A DNA stretch of 38,084 nt, from NCBI GenBank assembly GCA_947498025.1, contig CANMJR010000028.1:1-38084 (forward strand). Direction: 5' to 3'. The notes below the pieces were generated by a model that was not told where the DNA came from, searched no databases, and saw nothing but the letters and a program-made list of their open reading frames with translations. This stretch comes from Helicobacteraceae bacterium (GTDB taxonomy: Bacteria > Campylobacterota > Campylobacteria > Campylobacterales > Sulfurimonadaceae). How positions within the stretch are numbered: position 1 is the stretch's first letter; every line of letters begins with the position of its first letter. This document shows positions 24,815 to 33,582 of the stretch, piece by piece. A program made the translations under genes and the position numbers.

Positions 24815-27376
24815 ATGAATGAAGTTAAAACAATATATTTAAAAGATTATAAAGCACCACTGTTTGGCATCATTCAGTGTGCCTTAACATTTGAGCTCTT
24901 TGAAGATGAGACAATTGTTACAAATAGCATGAAGATAAAAAAAGTGGATGGGAGAGCAAAAGATATTGTTTTGGACAGTGTTGATTTGGAGCTTCTAGAG
25001 GTGTGGCTCAATGATTTGCAAATTTATGAACCTCGCTACAAAGTGGAGAAAGAGAGCCTGAGTATTTTCAATATTCCGGATGATTTTACTCTGAAAATAA
25101 AAAATAAAATATTCCCGCATGCCAACACCGAACTCGAAGGTCTCTACAAATCAGGGACAATTTTTTGTACTCAAAATGAGCCTGAGGGGTTTAGAAAAAT
25201 CACCCCTTATTTAGACCGTCCTGATGTTATGTCTGTTTTTACAACTACAGTTATTGCGGACAAAAAAAGCTACCCGATTCTTCTTAGTAACGGGAATAAG
25301 AGGGAGACAAAAGATTTAGAGAATGCAAGACACAGTGTAACGTGGCACGACCCGCATCCAAAACCATCCTATCTTTTTGCACTTGTAGCAGGAGATTTGG
25401 GAGTTGTAACCGATAGTTTTATGACCATGAACAAACAGCAAGTGGAGCTCAATATCTACTGTGATTTAGGAAATGAATCCAAATGTGCACATGCTATGAA
25501 GTCGCTCAAAGAGTCTATGCTTTGGGATGAGCAAAAGTATGGGAGAGAGTATGATTTAGAGATTTACAATATCGTGGCGGTGGATAGTTTTAACATGGGA
25601 GCTATGGAGAACAAGGGTCTGAATATTTTTAACTCCGCTTATGTTTTGGCGAATGAAGATACCGCAACCGATGCAAACTTTATGGGGATTCAGAGCGTTA
25701 TCGCACATGAATATTTTCACAACTGGACGGGAAACCGTATCACATGCCGTGACTGGTTTCAGCTTACACTCAAAGAAGGGCTAACAGTTTTTCGTGATCA
25801 GTGCTTCTCTGCCGATTTGAACTCCAAAGAGATGCAGAGAATTGAGAGTGTCATAGCACTTCGAGACAGACAGTTTGTGGAGGATGCTTCGCCGACAGCA
25901 CACCCGATTCAGCCCGACTCCTACATGGCGATAAATAATTTCTACACGGCTACCGTGTATGAGAAAGGTGCCGAAGTGATTCGCATGATTCACACTCTTT
26001 TGGGTGAGGAGAACTACCGCAAAGCGACGGATTTATACTTTGAGACTTTTGATGGTCAAGCGGTGAGAACGGATGATTTTTTATGGGCGATGAGCAGTGC
26101 GAGCGGAGTAGATTTGAGTGCATTTGGGATTTGGTACCATCAATCAGGAACACCAAAGTTAGTTGTAAAAGAGAGTTATGAAGATGGTGTTTATAAGCTA
26201 TATTTGACGCAGAGAGTTCCGCATGCGGTAGATGCAACTGCTCAGAAACCATACTTCTATCCGCTAAAGATGGCTCTTTTGGATGAGAGCGGAGAAGAGA
26301 TTGTAAATCAGATTTTAATAATAAAAAAGGAGGCGGAAGAGTTTGTATTCGATGGGTTAAAATCAAAACCTGTTCTCTCTCTCAACCGCGATTTTTCTGC
26401 TCCTATTATAGTTGAACAGGAAAAAACAGATTATCCGTTTTTGATGAAATATGACAAAAATAGCTTTGTACGATATGAATCGGCTCAATCTTTTGGGGTA
26501 AAAACACTTGAAGCAATGATGGAAGGCGAAGAGATAGATAAGGAGTTTGTAAATGCATACGGCTCTATTTTAGAGCTGGATACCGACCTCTCGTACAAAG
26601 CACTTTTGCTTGAGCTTCCATCTGTATCAACTTTAATGCAAAGACAAAAAGTGGTTGACTTTGAACCTATCTATAAAGCCAAAGAGAAACTTTCAAAACA
26701 TTTAGCAGCTACCTACAAAGAGAAATTATTGGAATTTTATGATGCATTCCATGCACCGAAGAACAGCGAGATAGACGCCCTTAATATTGGTAAAAGAGCG
26801 ATTAAAAACCGAGTTTTAAGAGTTCTTTCATCGCTGGAAGACGAGGAGATAATCAATTTGGCGAAGAAACAGTATGAGGAGTCTTTGACTATGACAGACA
26901 GAGTTGTAGCTCTTGATATTTTAGAAAATACTTCAGCCCTTGATGCCACTGTGGCACAAGCAGATTTTTATGCAAAATATAAAAATGATACTTTGGTTAT
27001 GAATAAATACTTCTCAATTTTAGCAGCCTCACATAGAGATGGAACGCTTGATAGGGTTATGGCTTTGCAAAACGATGAAGTTTATGATGAAAAAGTGCCA
27101 AACCTCGTTCGTTCACTCATAGGTGTTTTTGCTCGAAACTATAAACATTTTCATGCAAAAAATGGATATGGATACTCGTTTTTAGCAGATAAGATAATTG
27201 AGATAGATAAAATTAATCCGCAAATGGCTTCGGGGCTCTGTTCGGGATTTAAAATATATGAGAAATTGAATAAAATCAACAAAAATCTTATGAAAAAAGA
27301 GATGGAGCGTATCATTTCTACACACTTTCTCTCAAAAAATTCTTATGAAATTATTAGTAAAATCTTAAAAATTTAA
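24815..27376 (+). CDS. pepN: Aminopeptidase N (M1 family)
   Basis: 853 residues, close to E. coli PepN (870). A zinc peptidase that removes N-terminal residues from peptides in the cytoplasm. The exopeptidase motif GAMENKG (near 265) and zinc site HEYFHNW (near 297), with the third ligand Glu in LKEG 18 residues further on, are intact. The C-terminal half carries the helical superhelix of the bacterial M1 group. The Tyr needed for catalysis is expected in the TVYEKGAE stretch (near 385). It is a single gene divergent from the pilus operon. No strong promoter sequence stands out upstream, apart from AT-rich boxes. Confidence 0.95.
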   Translation: MNEVKTIYLKDYKAPLFGIIQCALTFELFEDETIVTNSMKIKKVDGRAKDIVLDSVDLELLEVWLNDLQIYEPRYKVEKESLSIFNIPDDFTLKIKNKIFPHANTELEGLYKSGTIFCTQNEPEGFRKITPYLDRPDVMSVFTTTVIADKKSYPILLSNGNKRETKDLENARHSVTWHDPHPKPSYLFALVAGDLGVVTDSFMTMNKQQVELNIYCDLGNESKCAHAMKSLKESMLWDEQKYGREYDLEIYNIVAVDSFNMGAMENKGLNIFNSAYVLANEDTATDANFMGIQSVIAHEYFHNWTGNRITCRDWFQLTLKEGLTVFRDQCFSADLNSKEMQRIESVIALRDRQFVEDASPTAHPIQPDSYMAINNFYTATVYEKGAEVIRMIHTLLGEENYRKATDLYFETFDGQAVRTDDFLWAMSSASGVDLSAFGIWYHQSGTPKLVVKESYEDGVYKLYLTQRVPHAVDATAQKPYFYPLKMALLDESGEEIVNQILIIKKEAEEFVFDGLKSKPVLSLNRDFSAPIIVEQEKTDYPFLMKYDKNSFVRYESAQSFGVKTLEAMMEGEEIDKEFVNAYGSILELDTDLSYKALLLELPSVSTLMQRQKVVDFEPIYKAKEKLSKHLAATYKEKLLEFYDAFHAPKNSEIDALNIGKRAIKNRVLRVLSSLEDEEIINLAKKQYEESLTMTDRVVALDILENTSALDATVAQADFYAKYKNDTLVMNKYFSILAASHRDGTLDRVMALQNDEVYDEKVPNLVRSLIGVFARNYKHFHAKNGYGYSFLADKIIEIDKINPQMASGLCSGFKIYEKLNKINKNLMKKEMERIISTHFLSKNSYEIISKILKI

Positions 27377-27545
27377 TTTATGTAATTTTAAAAGTATCTT
27401 CAAACCCCATAAAACAGGAGGACTTACTCAATTACATTATTTTAAAATATAATTATTATTTATAAATTGAAAATATAGCAATAGCTACATTTTGAGATAA
27501 TTACGATAGAGTTTCTAAGAACTTTTTACAAAAGAGGAATTATAT

Positions 27546-29015
27546 ATGGCAAGATTAGTTGTTTTAGGGGGCGGTGTCTCGGGACACACAGCTGCGACCT
27601 TCGCAGCAGAGTGGTTAGGTTCAGCACATGAAGTTGTGGTTGTAACTCCAAATGCAAAGTGGAATTGGATTCCATCAAATATTTGGGTTGGCGTTGGTCA
27701 GATGACTAAAGAAGAAGTTACTTTTGATTTAGCTCCTGTATATGCAAAAGCCGGCATTATTTATCATCAAGCAAAAGCACTTGGTATTCACCCAGAGGGG
27801 AATGAGACAAGTGATAAGCCTTATGTAGTTGTTGAGTCAACTGAAGCGGGCAAAGCTGGTCAAATTGAAAACATAGAGTATGATTATCTTATTAACGCAA
27901 CAGGTCCAAAGCTTAACTTTGCTGCAACTCCTGGTTTAGGTGATGCGAATGGCTTAGGCGAATTTACTGTTTCAGTTTGTACAGCAGACCATGCAGTACA
28001 TGCAAATGAAGAGCTTCATAAATGCATAGAAAAAATGAAAAAAGGTGAGCGTCAGAAATTCTTAATCGGTACAGGACATGGTATGTGTACTTGTCAAGGT
28101 GCTGCATTTGAATACATTTTCAACATTGAGCATGAATTAAACAAAGCTGGTGTTCGTGATATGGCAGACATCAAGTGGATTTCAAATGAATCATTTTTAG
28201 GCGATTTCGGTGTTGGCGGACTTCACATGAAAGCTATGGGGTTTGCAGTAAGCTCAAAAATATTTGCTGAGTCTCTTTTTGCTGAGCGTAATGTCGATTG
28301 GATTATTGGCGCACATGTTAATAAAGTTGAAAAAGGTAAAGTTCACTATGAACTTCTTGATGGAAGTATGGGTGAAGAAGAGTTTGATTTTTCAATGTTA
28401 ATTCCTCCATTCGCTGGTGTTGGATTAAAAGCTATCAACAAAGCCGGTGAAGATATTACAGCAACTATTTTTGCTCCAAACGGATTTATGAAAGTGGATG
28501 CTAACTATGCTGCCGGTGCTTATGAAAACTGGAAAGCTAGTGACTGGCCTTCAACTTACCAAAACCCAACTTATGGAAATGTGTTTGCATGTGGAATCGC
28601 TTTTGCACCGCCGCATCCAATTTCTAAGCCGATGAGTTCACCAAATGGAACTCCAATTAACCCGACTCCTCCAAGAACCGGTATGCCATCAGGTATCATG
28701 GGTAAAGCTGTTGCACATAGTGTTTGTGACAGAATTTTAAAAGGTCCGGATGCTCCATTACATGAAGCTTCTATGGCTCATATGGGTGCTGCTTGTGTTG
28801 CTTCTGCAGGTAAAGGTTTATTTACTGGAACTGCTGCTGCGATGACAATTTATCCTGTTGTTCCAGATTTTGAGAAGTACCCGGGAACGGGTCGTGATAC
28901 AGAATATACATTCGGTGAAATCGGTCTTGCCGGTCACTGGATTAAACATATTTTACACCACTTGTTTATTTGGAAAGCGAAGCTTAAGCCGGGCTGGACA
29001 CTTATTCCAGAATAA
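27546..29015 (+). CDS. sqr: Sulfide:quinone oxidoreductase
   Basis: 489 residues, FAD-dependent. Oxidises sulfide and reduces the quinone pool at the membrane. The dinucleotide fold has GGGVSGHTAATFAAE at the N-terminus, NATGPKL, and a second FAD motif NVFACGIAF before a proline-rich loop. Cysteines in positions expected for SQR catalysis occur at VCTADHA (near 142), GMCTCQGAAFEY (near 178) and AACVASAGKG (near 418). The C-terminal segment (GLAGHWIKHILHHLFIWKAK) is an amphipathic membrane anchor. The SQR subtype is not assigned. RBS AGAGGAA is 7 nt before the ATG. A hairpin lies at 29054-29074 after the stop. Confidence 0.93.
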   Translation: MARLVVLGGGVSGHTAATFAAEWLGSAHEVVVVTPNAKWNWIPSNIWVGVGQMTKEEVTFDLAPVYAKAGIIYHQAKALGIHPEGNETSDKPYVVVESTEAGKAGQIENIEYDYLINATGPKLNFAATPGLGDANGLGEFTVSVCTADHAVHANEELHKCIEKMKKGERQKFLIGTGHGMCTCQGAAFEYIFNIEHELNKAGVRDMADIKWISNESFLGDFGVGGLHMKAMGFAVSSKIFAESLFAERNVDWIIGAHVNKVEKGKVHYELLDGSMGEEEFDFSMLIPPFAGVGLKAINKAGEDITATIFAPNGFMKVDANYAAGAYENWKASDWPSTYQNPTYGNVFACGIAFAPPHPISKPMSSPNGTPINPTPPRTGMPSGIMGKAVAHSVCDRILKGPDAPLHEASMAHMGAACVASAGKGLFTGTAAAMTIYPVVPDFEKYPGTGRDTEYTFGEIGLAGHWIKHILHHLFIWKAKLKPGWTLIPE

Positions 29016-29053
29016 AAATCTGGTTTTATTGTCTATCTAAGTAGTTGCTCTTG

Positions 29054-29074
29054 TGCACTTTTATGAAAAGTGCA
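29054..29074 (+). terminator. Hairpin after sqr
   Basis: TGCACTTTT, loop ATG, AAAAGTGCA (9-bp arms) followed by TAAAAC, 39 nt after the sqr stop. It is moderately stable and has no long T run, so it may be a weak terminator or mRNA 3' protection. Confidence 0.45.
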
Positions 29075-29088
29075 TAAAACACCTTGTA

Positions 29089-29227
29089 ATTCTCGAAAAA
29101 TAAAGTTTTACTAAAGAAACATTTTCGCTTTGCGAAAAGCGCTTCGCTTGTTTTCGTAGCTTTAGGGGGATGCGAGGGACAATTTGTCCCTGCTACCTAA
29201 ACGACACGTTCGTTTAGGTGCGTAACA
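29089..29227. repeat. Palindromic intergenic repeat, copy 2
   Basis: Related to 7471-7567: both open with ATTCTCGAAAA and share CTTGTTTT(C)GTAGCTTTAG, GGGACAATTTGTCCCTGC and CTAAACGA, and both end in GTAACAT. This copy has about 40 extra bases with another hairpin (TTTTCGC 29122-29128, GCGAAAA 29132-29138). The inner stems are GGGACAA/TTGTCCC (29176-29190) and ACCTAAACGA/TCGTTTAGGT (29195-29219). In the last stem A-T pairs of copy 1 are G-C here, with both strands changed together. Confidence 0.8.
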
Positions 29228-29246
29228 TAAATAAAAAGGAAATATT

Positions 29247-29411
29247 ATGTCAAAATATGGCGAAAAAAATATTAGAGCGTATGGAAATAACTTTACAACT
29301 ATGACACCTGGTCCGGTTGCAAAGTGGCTAAGAACATGTCTTATTTTTCAGGCAATAAGATTTGTAATAATCAACATAAAAATGCTAGTAGTGGTAAGTA
29401 AAAGCCACTAA
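29247..29411 (+). CDS. Small hydrophobic protein (54 aa) downstream of sqr
   Basis: A complete frame of 54 codons with a good ribosome site (AAGGA, 7 nt before the ATG). The protein starts MSKYGEKNIRAYGNNF, then TPGPVAKWLRT, then a hydrophobic or amphipathic segment (CLIFQAIRFVIINIKMLVVV) and ends in SKSH. It could be a single-pass or peripheral membrane peptide. I do not recognise a family. It lies 232 bp after sqr with the palindromic repeat between them. Function as an SQR partner is only a guess from position. Length and spacing support a real gene, but comparison with relatives is needed to confirm it. Confidence 0.6.
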   Translation: MSKYGEKNIRAYGNNFTTMTPGPVAKWLRTCLIFQAIRFVIINIKMLVVVSKSH

Positions 29412-29421
29412 AACTACAAGT

Positions 29422-29442
29422 ACCTTGGGAAATTCCCAAGGT
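29422..29442 (+). terminator. Hairpin after the 54-aa gene
   Basis: ACCTTGGGA, loop AAT, TCCCAAGGT (9-bp arms), 11 nt after the stop of the small gene. No T run follows, so it could be a terminator or only a barrier before the next gene. Confidence 0.45.
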
Positions 29443-29512
29443 TACTTCCCCAACCAACTACAACCCTCAACCAAAGAGGATAAATCCTATTTTTTTGATA
29501 AGGCAATAATTT

Positions 29513-30322
29513 ATGATTCAAGAGATAATCAAATACCCGACACCGCCAAGCATTGAGTATGGAACGGATGTTAGAATTTTTAATGAAGAAATATTTACCC
29601 TTCTTGATGATTTAAAAGATACCATCAATGAAAATAATTTAGAGGCTTTGGCAGCGTTTCAAATTGGAAGTTATTATAATATTGTTGTGATTAAAGAGAA
29701 GGATGGAACTTTTTTAGAGTTAATAAATCCTAGACTCATTAGCACAAAAGATAAAATCACAACCACGGAGACAACAGCATATTTTCCTAATCTGAGTGCT
29801 GAGATACAAAGACATGATAATATAAGTATAATTTATCAAGAGAGAGATGGTTCAATGCACTCTTTAATGGCTAGCGGAGATAAAAGCATTTTACTCCAAA
29901 GAAAACTAGACTACAATTTTGGAGCAACATTTTTAAGTAAATTGTCCAAAAAAGAGAAAGCAAAGTTTGAGAAAAAACTTGAATTTAGCTCGGATTTTGC
30001 AATCTCTGAGAGTTGTCCGACAACTTTTAAAAGAGACTATTTGGTAAAACTATCAAATATTTTACTTATTTCTATGGTATTACTTATAGTGGTGTCTTTC
30101 TTTATCAGCAATCAAGAGATACATTCCGGCATGTGGAAGACTCAACTATTTATCTCTATCACTGCCTTGCTAACTAATATTGCATACTTTTTTTACGCTC
30201 ATTATGAGGCAAAGCAGTACACTTCATGTGTGAGTTGCCAGAGCGGAAATATTATCGGCACTGCCCTTGTTGCACTGATTAAAATAACAGTGCTTACGGT
30301 TGCTTCCTACTTTATAATATAG
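29513..30322 (+). CDS. Membrane protein with an inactive peptide-deformylase domain
   Basis: 269 residues. Residues 1 to about 165 follow the peptide deformylase fold order: a PTPP start (compare YPDPRL), motif 1 LEALAAFQIG (usual GVGLAAPQVG), motif 2 FPNLSAE (usual EGCLS), and motif 3 LQRKLDYNFG (usual QHExDHLxG). The Cys and both His that bind the metal, and the catalytic Glu, are replaced (N, R, Y and K in order of position), so deformylation is not expected. Three hydrophobic segments follow (about 180-200, 210-230, 245-268), with CVSC between the second and third. It sits 15 bp before a hybrid kinase on the same strand. A sensing or scaffold role in signalling is an inference. Confidence 0.75.
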   Translation: MIQEIIKYPTPPSIEYGTDVRIFNEEIFTLLDDLKDTINENNLEALAAFQIGSYYNIVVIKEKDGTFLELINPRLISTKDKITTTETTAYFPNLSAEIQRHDNISIIYQERDGSMHSLMASGDKSILLQRKLDYNFGATFLSKLSKKEKAKFEKKLEFSSDFAISESCPTTFKRDYLVKLSNILLISMVLLIVVSFFISNQEIHSGMWKTQLFISITALLTNIAYFFYAHYEAKQYTSCVSCQSGNIIGTALVALIKITVLTVASYFII

Positions 30323-30337
30323 GTAATTTTTATTAGA

Positions 30338-32623
30338 ATGAATAATAAGGTTACCTCTCTTATCAATGCGCAGTCAGCTTTTATAGCAGCAAAAGAGACA
30401 ATCCTTTGGGATTGGATTGCGTATGACTCCCCAAAACAAATCTTACTCCAACATGAAATTGAGCCAGAGGAGTTCATCACTAAATATGCTACGGGAGTTT
30501 TTGATTATTTTATGAGTTTAATTGCAGGCAGAGTCGAGGTTGGTGGCTGCCCTGTTATGGAGCATCTATTAACATATTTAAAAGATAAAGATATTAGTGC
30601 AGATGAGTTGTTTGAGATATGTAGTCACTTTCGTCGTGCAATGATTAACTTCTCCTATGATGCAGGTTTAAATAGTAGAAATATTTCTGATGAAATTTCG
30701 TATGTTTTTGATAAAAATTTTAGAGGAATTTTAAAATTTTATACGGATACTATTTTTCAAAAACTCATCGATGCAAAGCTGGAAGCTTTAAACGCCTCAC
30801 GGGCAAAAGAGTACTTTTTATCAAATATGTCGCATGAGATTAGAACTCCGCTTAATGCAATTTTGGGCTTTGTCAATCTGTTAATAGATGATGATATTTC
30901 TAAAAAGCATAGAAAATATCTTGATATTATTCAAAACAGCGGTGAAAATCTTCTGAGTATTATTAACGATATTTTAGATTTTTCAAAACTTCGCAGTGGT
31001 GAGTTCACAATAGAACCTAAGATATTCTCTCTTCATGATGAGATAAGCCACACAATGGAGCTATTTATTGCGAGTGCTACAAGCAAAGATATTACAATTG
31101 CCTCATTTATTGACCCAGAAATTCCAAAAGAGTTGTACGGGGATTCGCTAAGAATAAAACAGATTCTATCCAATTTTTTAAGTAATGCCCTAAAGTTTAC
31201 AAAGAGCGGTGGAGTTATCTCTGTAGAAGCAAGTTGTGAAAATAAACTTCTAAAAATAAGCGTTGAAGATAATGGCATCGGAATAGAAAAACAAGATATT
31301 AAAAAAATATTTACGGCCTTCGTTCAAGCCCAACATTGCGAACAAAGCAATTGTTCCGGAACAGGTCTTGGTCTGTCAATTTGCAATCAACTGGCACTCC
31401 ACATGGGCGGCAGAGTGAACGTTGAATCTACCATAGGTAAGGGAAGCCTGTTTTGGGTGGAAATTCCTATAGAAATTCACTCTAACGAGTGTCATATATT
31501 TGAAAATTTAAAAGAGTTTTTAAATCTTAAAATTGGACTTTACTCTAAAAACAGAGAATCTATTTTTCAATATGAGTCACTGCTAAAATATGCAAATGCG
31601 TTTGGTATGGATATGGAAATAGTTGATACTCTTGACGGCGATTACGATATATTTATTTTTGTTCATGAAGAGATTAATTTCAAGTTAAAAAACAGTATTA
31701 TGAATTCTGATAAGAAGTATATTGCCCTCATGAGTAAACACTATGATGATTATGAGGTAAATGAGCATATAGCGCCCATGTGCTTTCCCCTTTATTGTTC
31801 AAAAATATACTCTACTATAAATGAACTTTTGCATAAAAGCGCAGATAATACTGTCTATGCCCAATCATCTCATCTTTTTGATGGACATATACTTATAGCA
31901 GAAGATAATGAAGCAAATCAAGAGCTTATGAAAATTATACTCACAAAGTACGGACTCAGCTTTGACATAGCAAATAACGGCTTAGATGCACTGAACTTAT
32001 ATAAACAAAATAGGTATGATTTGATTCTGATGGATGAGCAGATGCCTCTTATGAGCGGTATAGAAGCTCTAAAAGAGATAATCAAATATGAAAATGAGAG
32101 CAAAACTAGACATACTCCTATTTCTGCACTTACTGCTAATGTTATTAAGGGTGCCAGAGAGAGAGGTCTTCTTAGCGGTTTCGACGCATTTTTGGGAAAA
32201 CCTATCATTCTTAAAGAGCTGGAGAGAATCTTTTTAACATATTTAAAAGTGAATAAGAGTAGTAAAATAGAGCTCAAGCAAGAAAAGAGATCAAATGAAA
32301 CCATTATGGGGTTAGATGTAAAAAAGCTTAAAGATACACTCTTGCTCAATGATGATGAGCTTAAACTGCTCATTGAAATGTTTATAAAAAAGATGAAAAA
32401 ATCTCTGCCGGACTTAGAAAATGCAATTCACCAGAAAGATTATAAAAAAATAGCCCTCATAGCACATAGCATCAAAGGTTCGAGTGCAAATTTTAGATTA
32501 GAAGAGTTGCAAAATAGTGCCGGGGAGATGGAAAAAATGGCTCAAAATAAGAATAGTGAATATCAATATGAAGCTGTTTTTGAAATTATTAATCAAAATG
32601 TTCAAATGATAAAAATCTCCTAA
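30338..32623 (+). CDS. Cytoplasmic hybrid histidine kinase (HisKA-HATPase-REC-HPt)
   Basis: 761 residues, without membrane segments. The N-terminal helical domain (about 1-150) is not recognised; it ends in a stretch rich in aromatic residues and may resemble the RsbRD-type N-terminal domain. The kinase core has the H-box SNMSHEIRTPLNAILGF (His near 166), the N-box LSNFLSNALKFTKSGG, DNGIGI and GTGLGLSI. The region 390-515 looks like a receiver-like fold without the acidic pocket. A real receiver follows (about 520-640; ILIAEDNEAN, phospho-Asp in LILMDEQMP). The HPt domain (about 665-755) has AHSIKGSSANF with phospho-His. Phosphorelay His-Asp-His is thus contained in one chain, and the convergent regulator is the likely final acceptor. 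Confidence 0.9.
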   Translation: MNNKVTSLINAQSAFIAAKETILWDWIAYDSPKQILLQHEIEPEEFITKYATGVFDYFMSLIAGRVEVGGCPVMEHLLTYLKDKDISADELFEICSHFRRAMINFSYDAGLNSRNISDEISYVFDKNFRGILKFYTDTIFQKLIDAKLEALNASRAKEYFLSNMSHEIRTPLNAILGFVNLLIDDDISKKHRKYLDIIQNSGENLLSIINDILDFSKLRSGEFTIEPKIFSLHDEISHTMELFIASATSKDITIASFIDPEIPKELYGDSLRIKQILSNFLSNALKFTKSGGVISVEASCENKLLKISVEDNGIGIEKQDIKKIFTAFVQAQHCEQSNCSGTGLGLSICNQLALHMGGRVNVESTIGKGSLFWVEIPIEIHSNECHIFENLKEFLNLKIGLYSKNRESIFQYESLLKYANAFGMDMEIVDTLDGDYDIFIFVHEEINFKLKNSIMNSDKKYIALMSKHYDDYEVNEHIAPMCFPLYCSKIYSTINELLHKSADNTVYAQSSHLFDGHILIAEDNEANQELMKIILTKYGLSFDIANNGLDALNLYKQNRYDLILMDEQMPLMSGIEALKEIIKYENESKTRHTPISALTANVIKGARERGLLSGFDAFLGKPIILKELERIFLTYLKVNKSSKIELKQEKRSNETIMGLDVKKLKDTLLLNDDELKLLIEMFIKKMKKSLPDLENAIHQKDYKKIALIAHSIKGSSANFRLEELQNSAGEMEKMAQNKNSEYQYEAVFEIINQNVQMIKIS

Positions 32624-33369
32624 TCATCTATAAAATATCCTATTCCGGATGCATTTTTGATAATGTCATCTTTGAGTTTACTCCTAAGTCTCCAAACTAA
32701 GGTTCTGACACTGTTTTCAGTAGCACCACTTCCATCCCACACATAATTTATAGCCTGCTCAAAGCTAACAGCAACACCCATTTGAGCAACAAGAAGTCTT
32801 AGAAAAGCATTCTCTTTCTTTGTCAGCTTAATTTTTTTGCCTTTGTAAAATGTTTCACTCAGCCCAATGTCTAAATAATAATCTTCACCAAAAGGTACGA
32901 TAGGCTTATCTGATAATTTTTTTGAATAGAGAAGCTTCTCCAAGTTTAATTTATCAACTTTGAGAGAGTTAATATCATTTTTCCTTTCACCCTCTATTTT
33001 ATATTTAAAGAGAGCCATTTGTATGGTTGCATGGAGAGAGTTTGGGTCAAATGGTTTAACGATGTACCCATAAGGCTCAGTTTGTTTAGCCTGAGATATT
33101 ATCTCATCATTACTATAAGAAGTTAGATATATAAAAGGAATATTGTATTCTATTCTTATCTCTTTTGCGAGTTCAATTCCATCATTACCATCTTGTAGTG
33201 ATATATCAACAAGTATAATGTCTGGTGAATAGACTTTAATCTTATTTTTGGCTTCAGTAGCACTTTCACACATGGCAACCACATTGTACCCATGCCGCTG
33301 AAGCGATAAGCTTAGATTGGTGGCTGTAATCTCATCATCTTCAACTATAAGGATATTTACATTTTCCAT
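32620..33369 (-). CDS. OmpR-type response regulator, output of the phosphorelay
   Basis: 249 residues. The receiver (about 4-120) has ILIVEDDE, the phospho-Asp in IILVDISLQDG, and KPFD near residue 105. A linker of about 50 residues leads to a winged-helix domain (about 165-249) with YVWDGSGATENSVRTLVWRLRSKLKDD and a C-terminal GIGYFID wing. In this domain ENSVRTLVWRLRSKL matches the DNA-reading helix of OmpR relatives. It is on the opposite strand to the kinase and its TAG interlocks with the kinase TAA (CTAA at 32620-32623). The long linker and this arrangement are notable. Its targets are unknown; it is the only regulator near the kinase. Confidence 0.9.
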   Translation of the reverse strand: MENVNILIVEDDEITATNLSLSLQRHGYNVVAMCESATEAKNKIKVYSPDIILVDISLQDGNDGIELAKEIRIEYNIPFIYLTSYSNDEIISQAKQTEPYGYIVKPFDPNSLHATIQMALFKYKIEGERKNDINSLKVDKLNLEKLLYSKKLSDKPIVPFGEDYYLDIGLSETFYKGKKIKLTKKENAFLRLLVAQMGVAVSFEQAINYVWDGSGATENSVRTLVWRLRSKLKDDIIKNASGIGYFIDD

Positions 33370-33545
33370 TTAAGACCCTATTCTAAAAAGTAACTACTTT
33401 GTGATAAATAATATTGTATTATAATATAACTCTTATATATTTAGCAAGAAAACATGCGTTTAAGCATACTATTCTACGTAGTTATTTACTATTTATTTTA
33501 ATGTGCAGATTAGTAAATTTTAATAGTAGCTATGAAATTGGTGCG

Positions 33546-33574
33546 AAATAAATTTTAGTTACTAAAATTTATTT
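33546..33574. repeat. AT-rich inverted repeat near groEL end
   Basis: AAATAAATTTTA (33546-33557) and TAAAATTTATTT (33563-33574) are perfect 12-bp arms around a 5-nt loop. It lies downstream of the groEL stop on the minus strand, beyond the GC-richer hairpin. Confidence 0.6.
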
Positions 33575-33582
33575 TAAATGGT

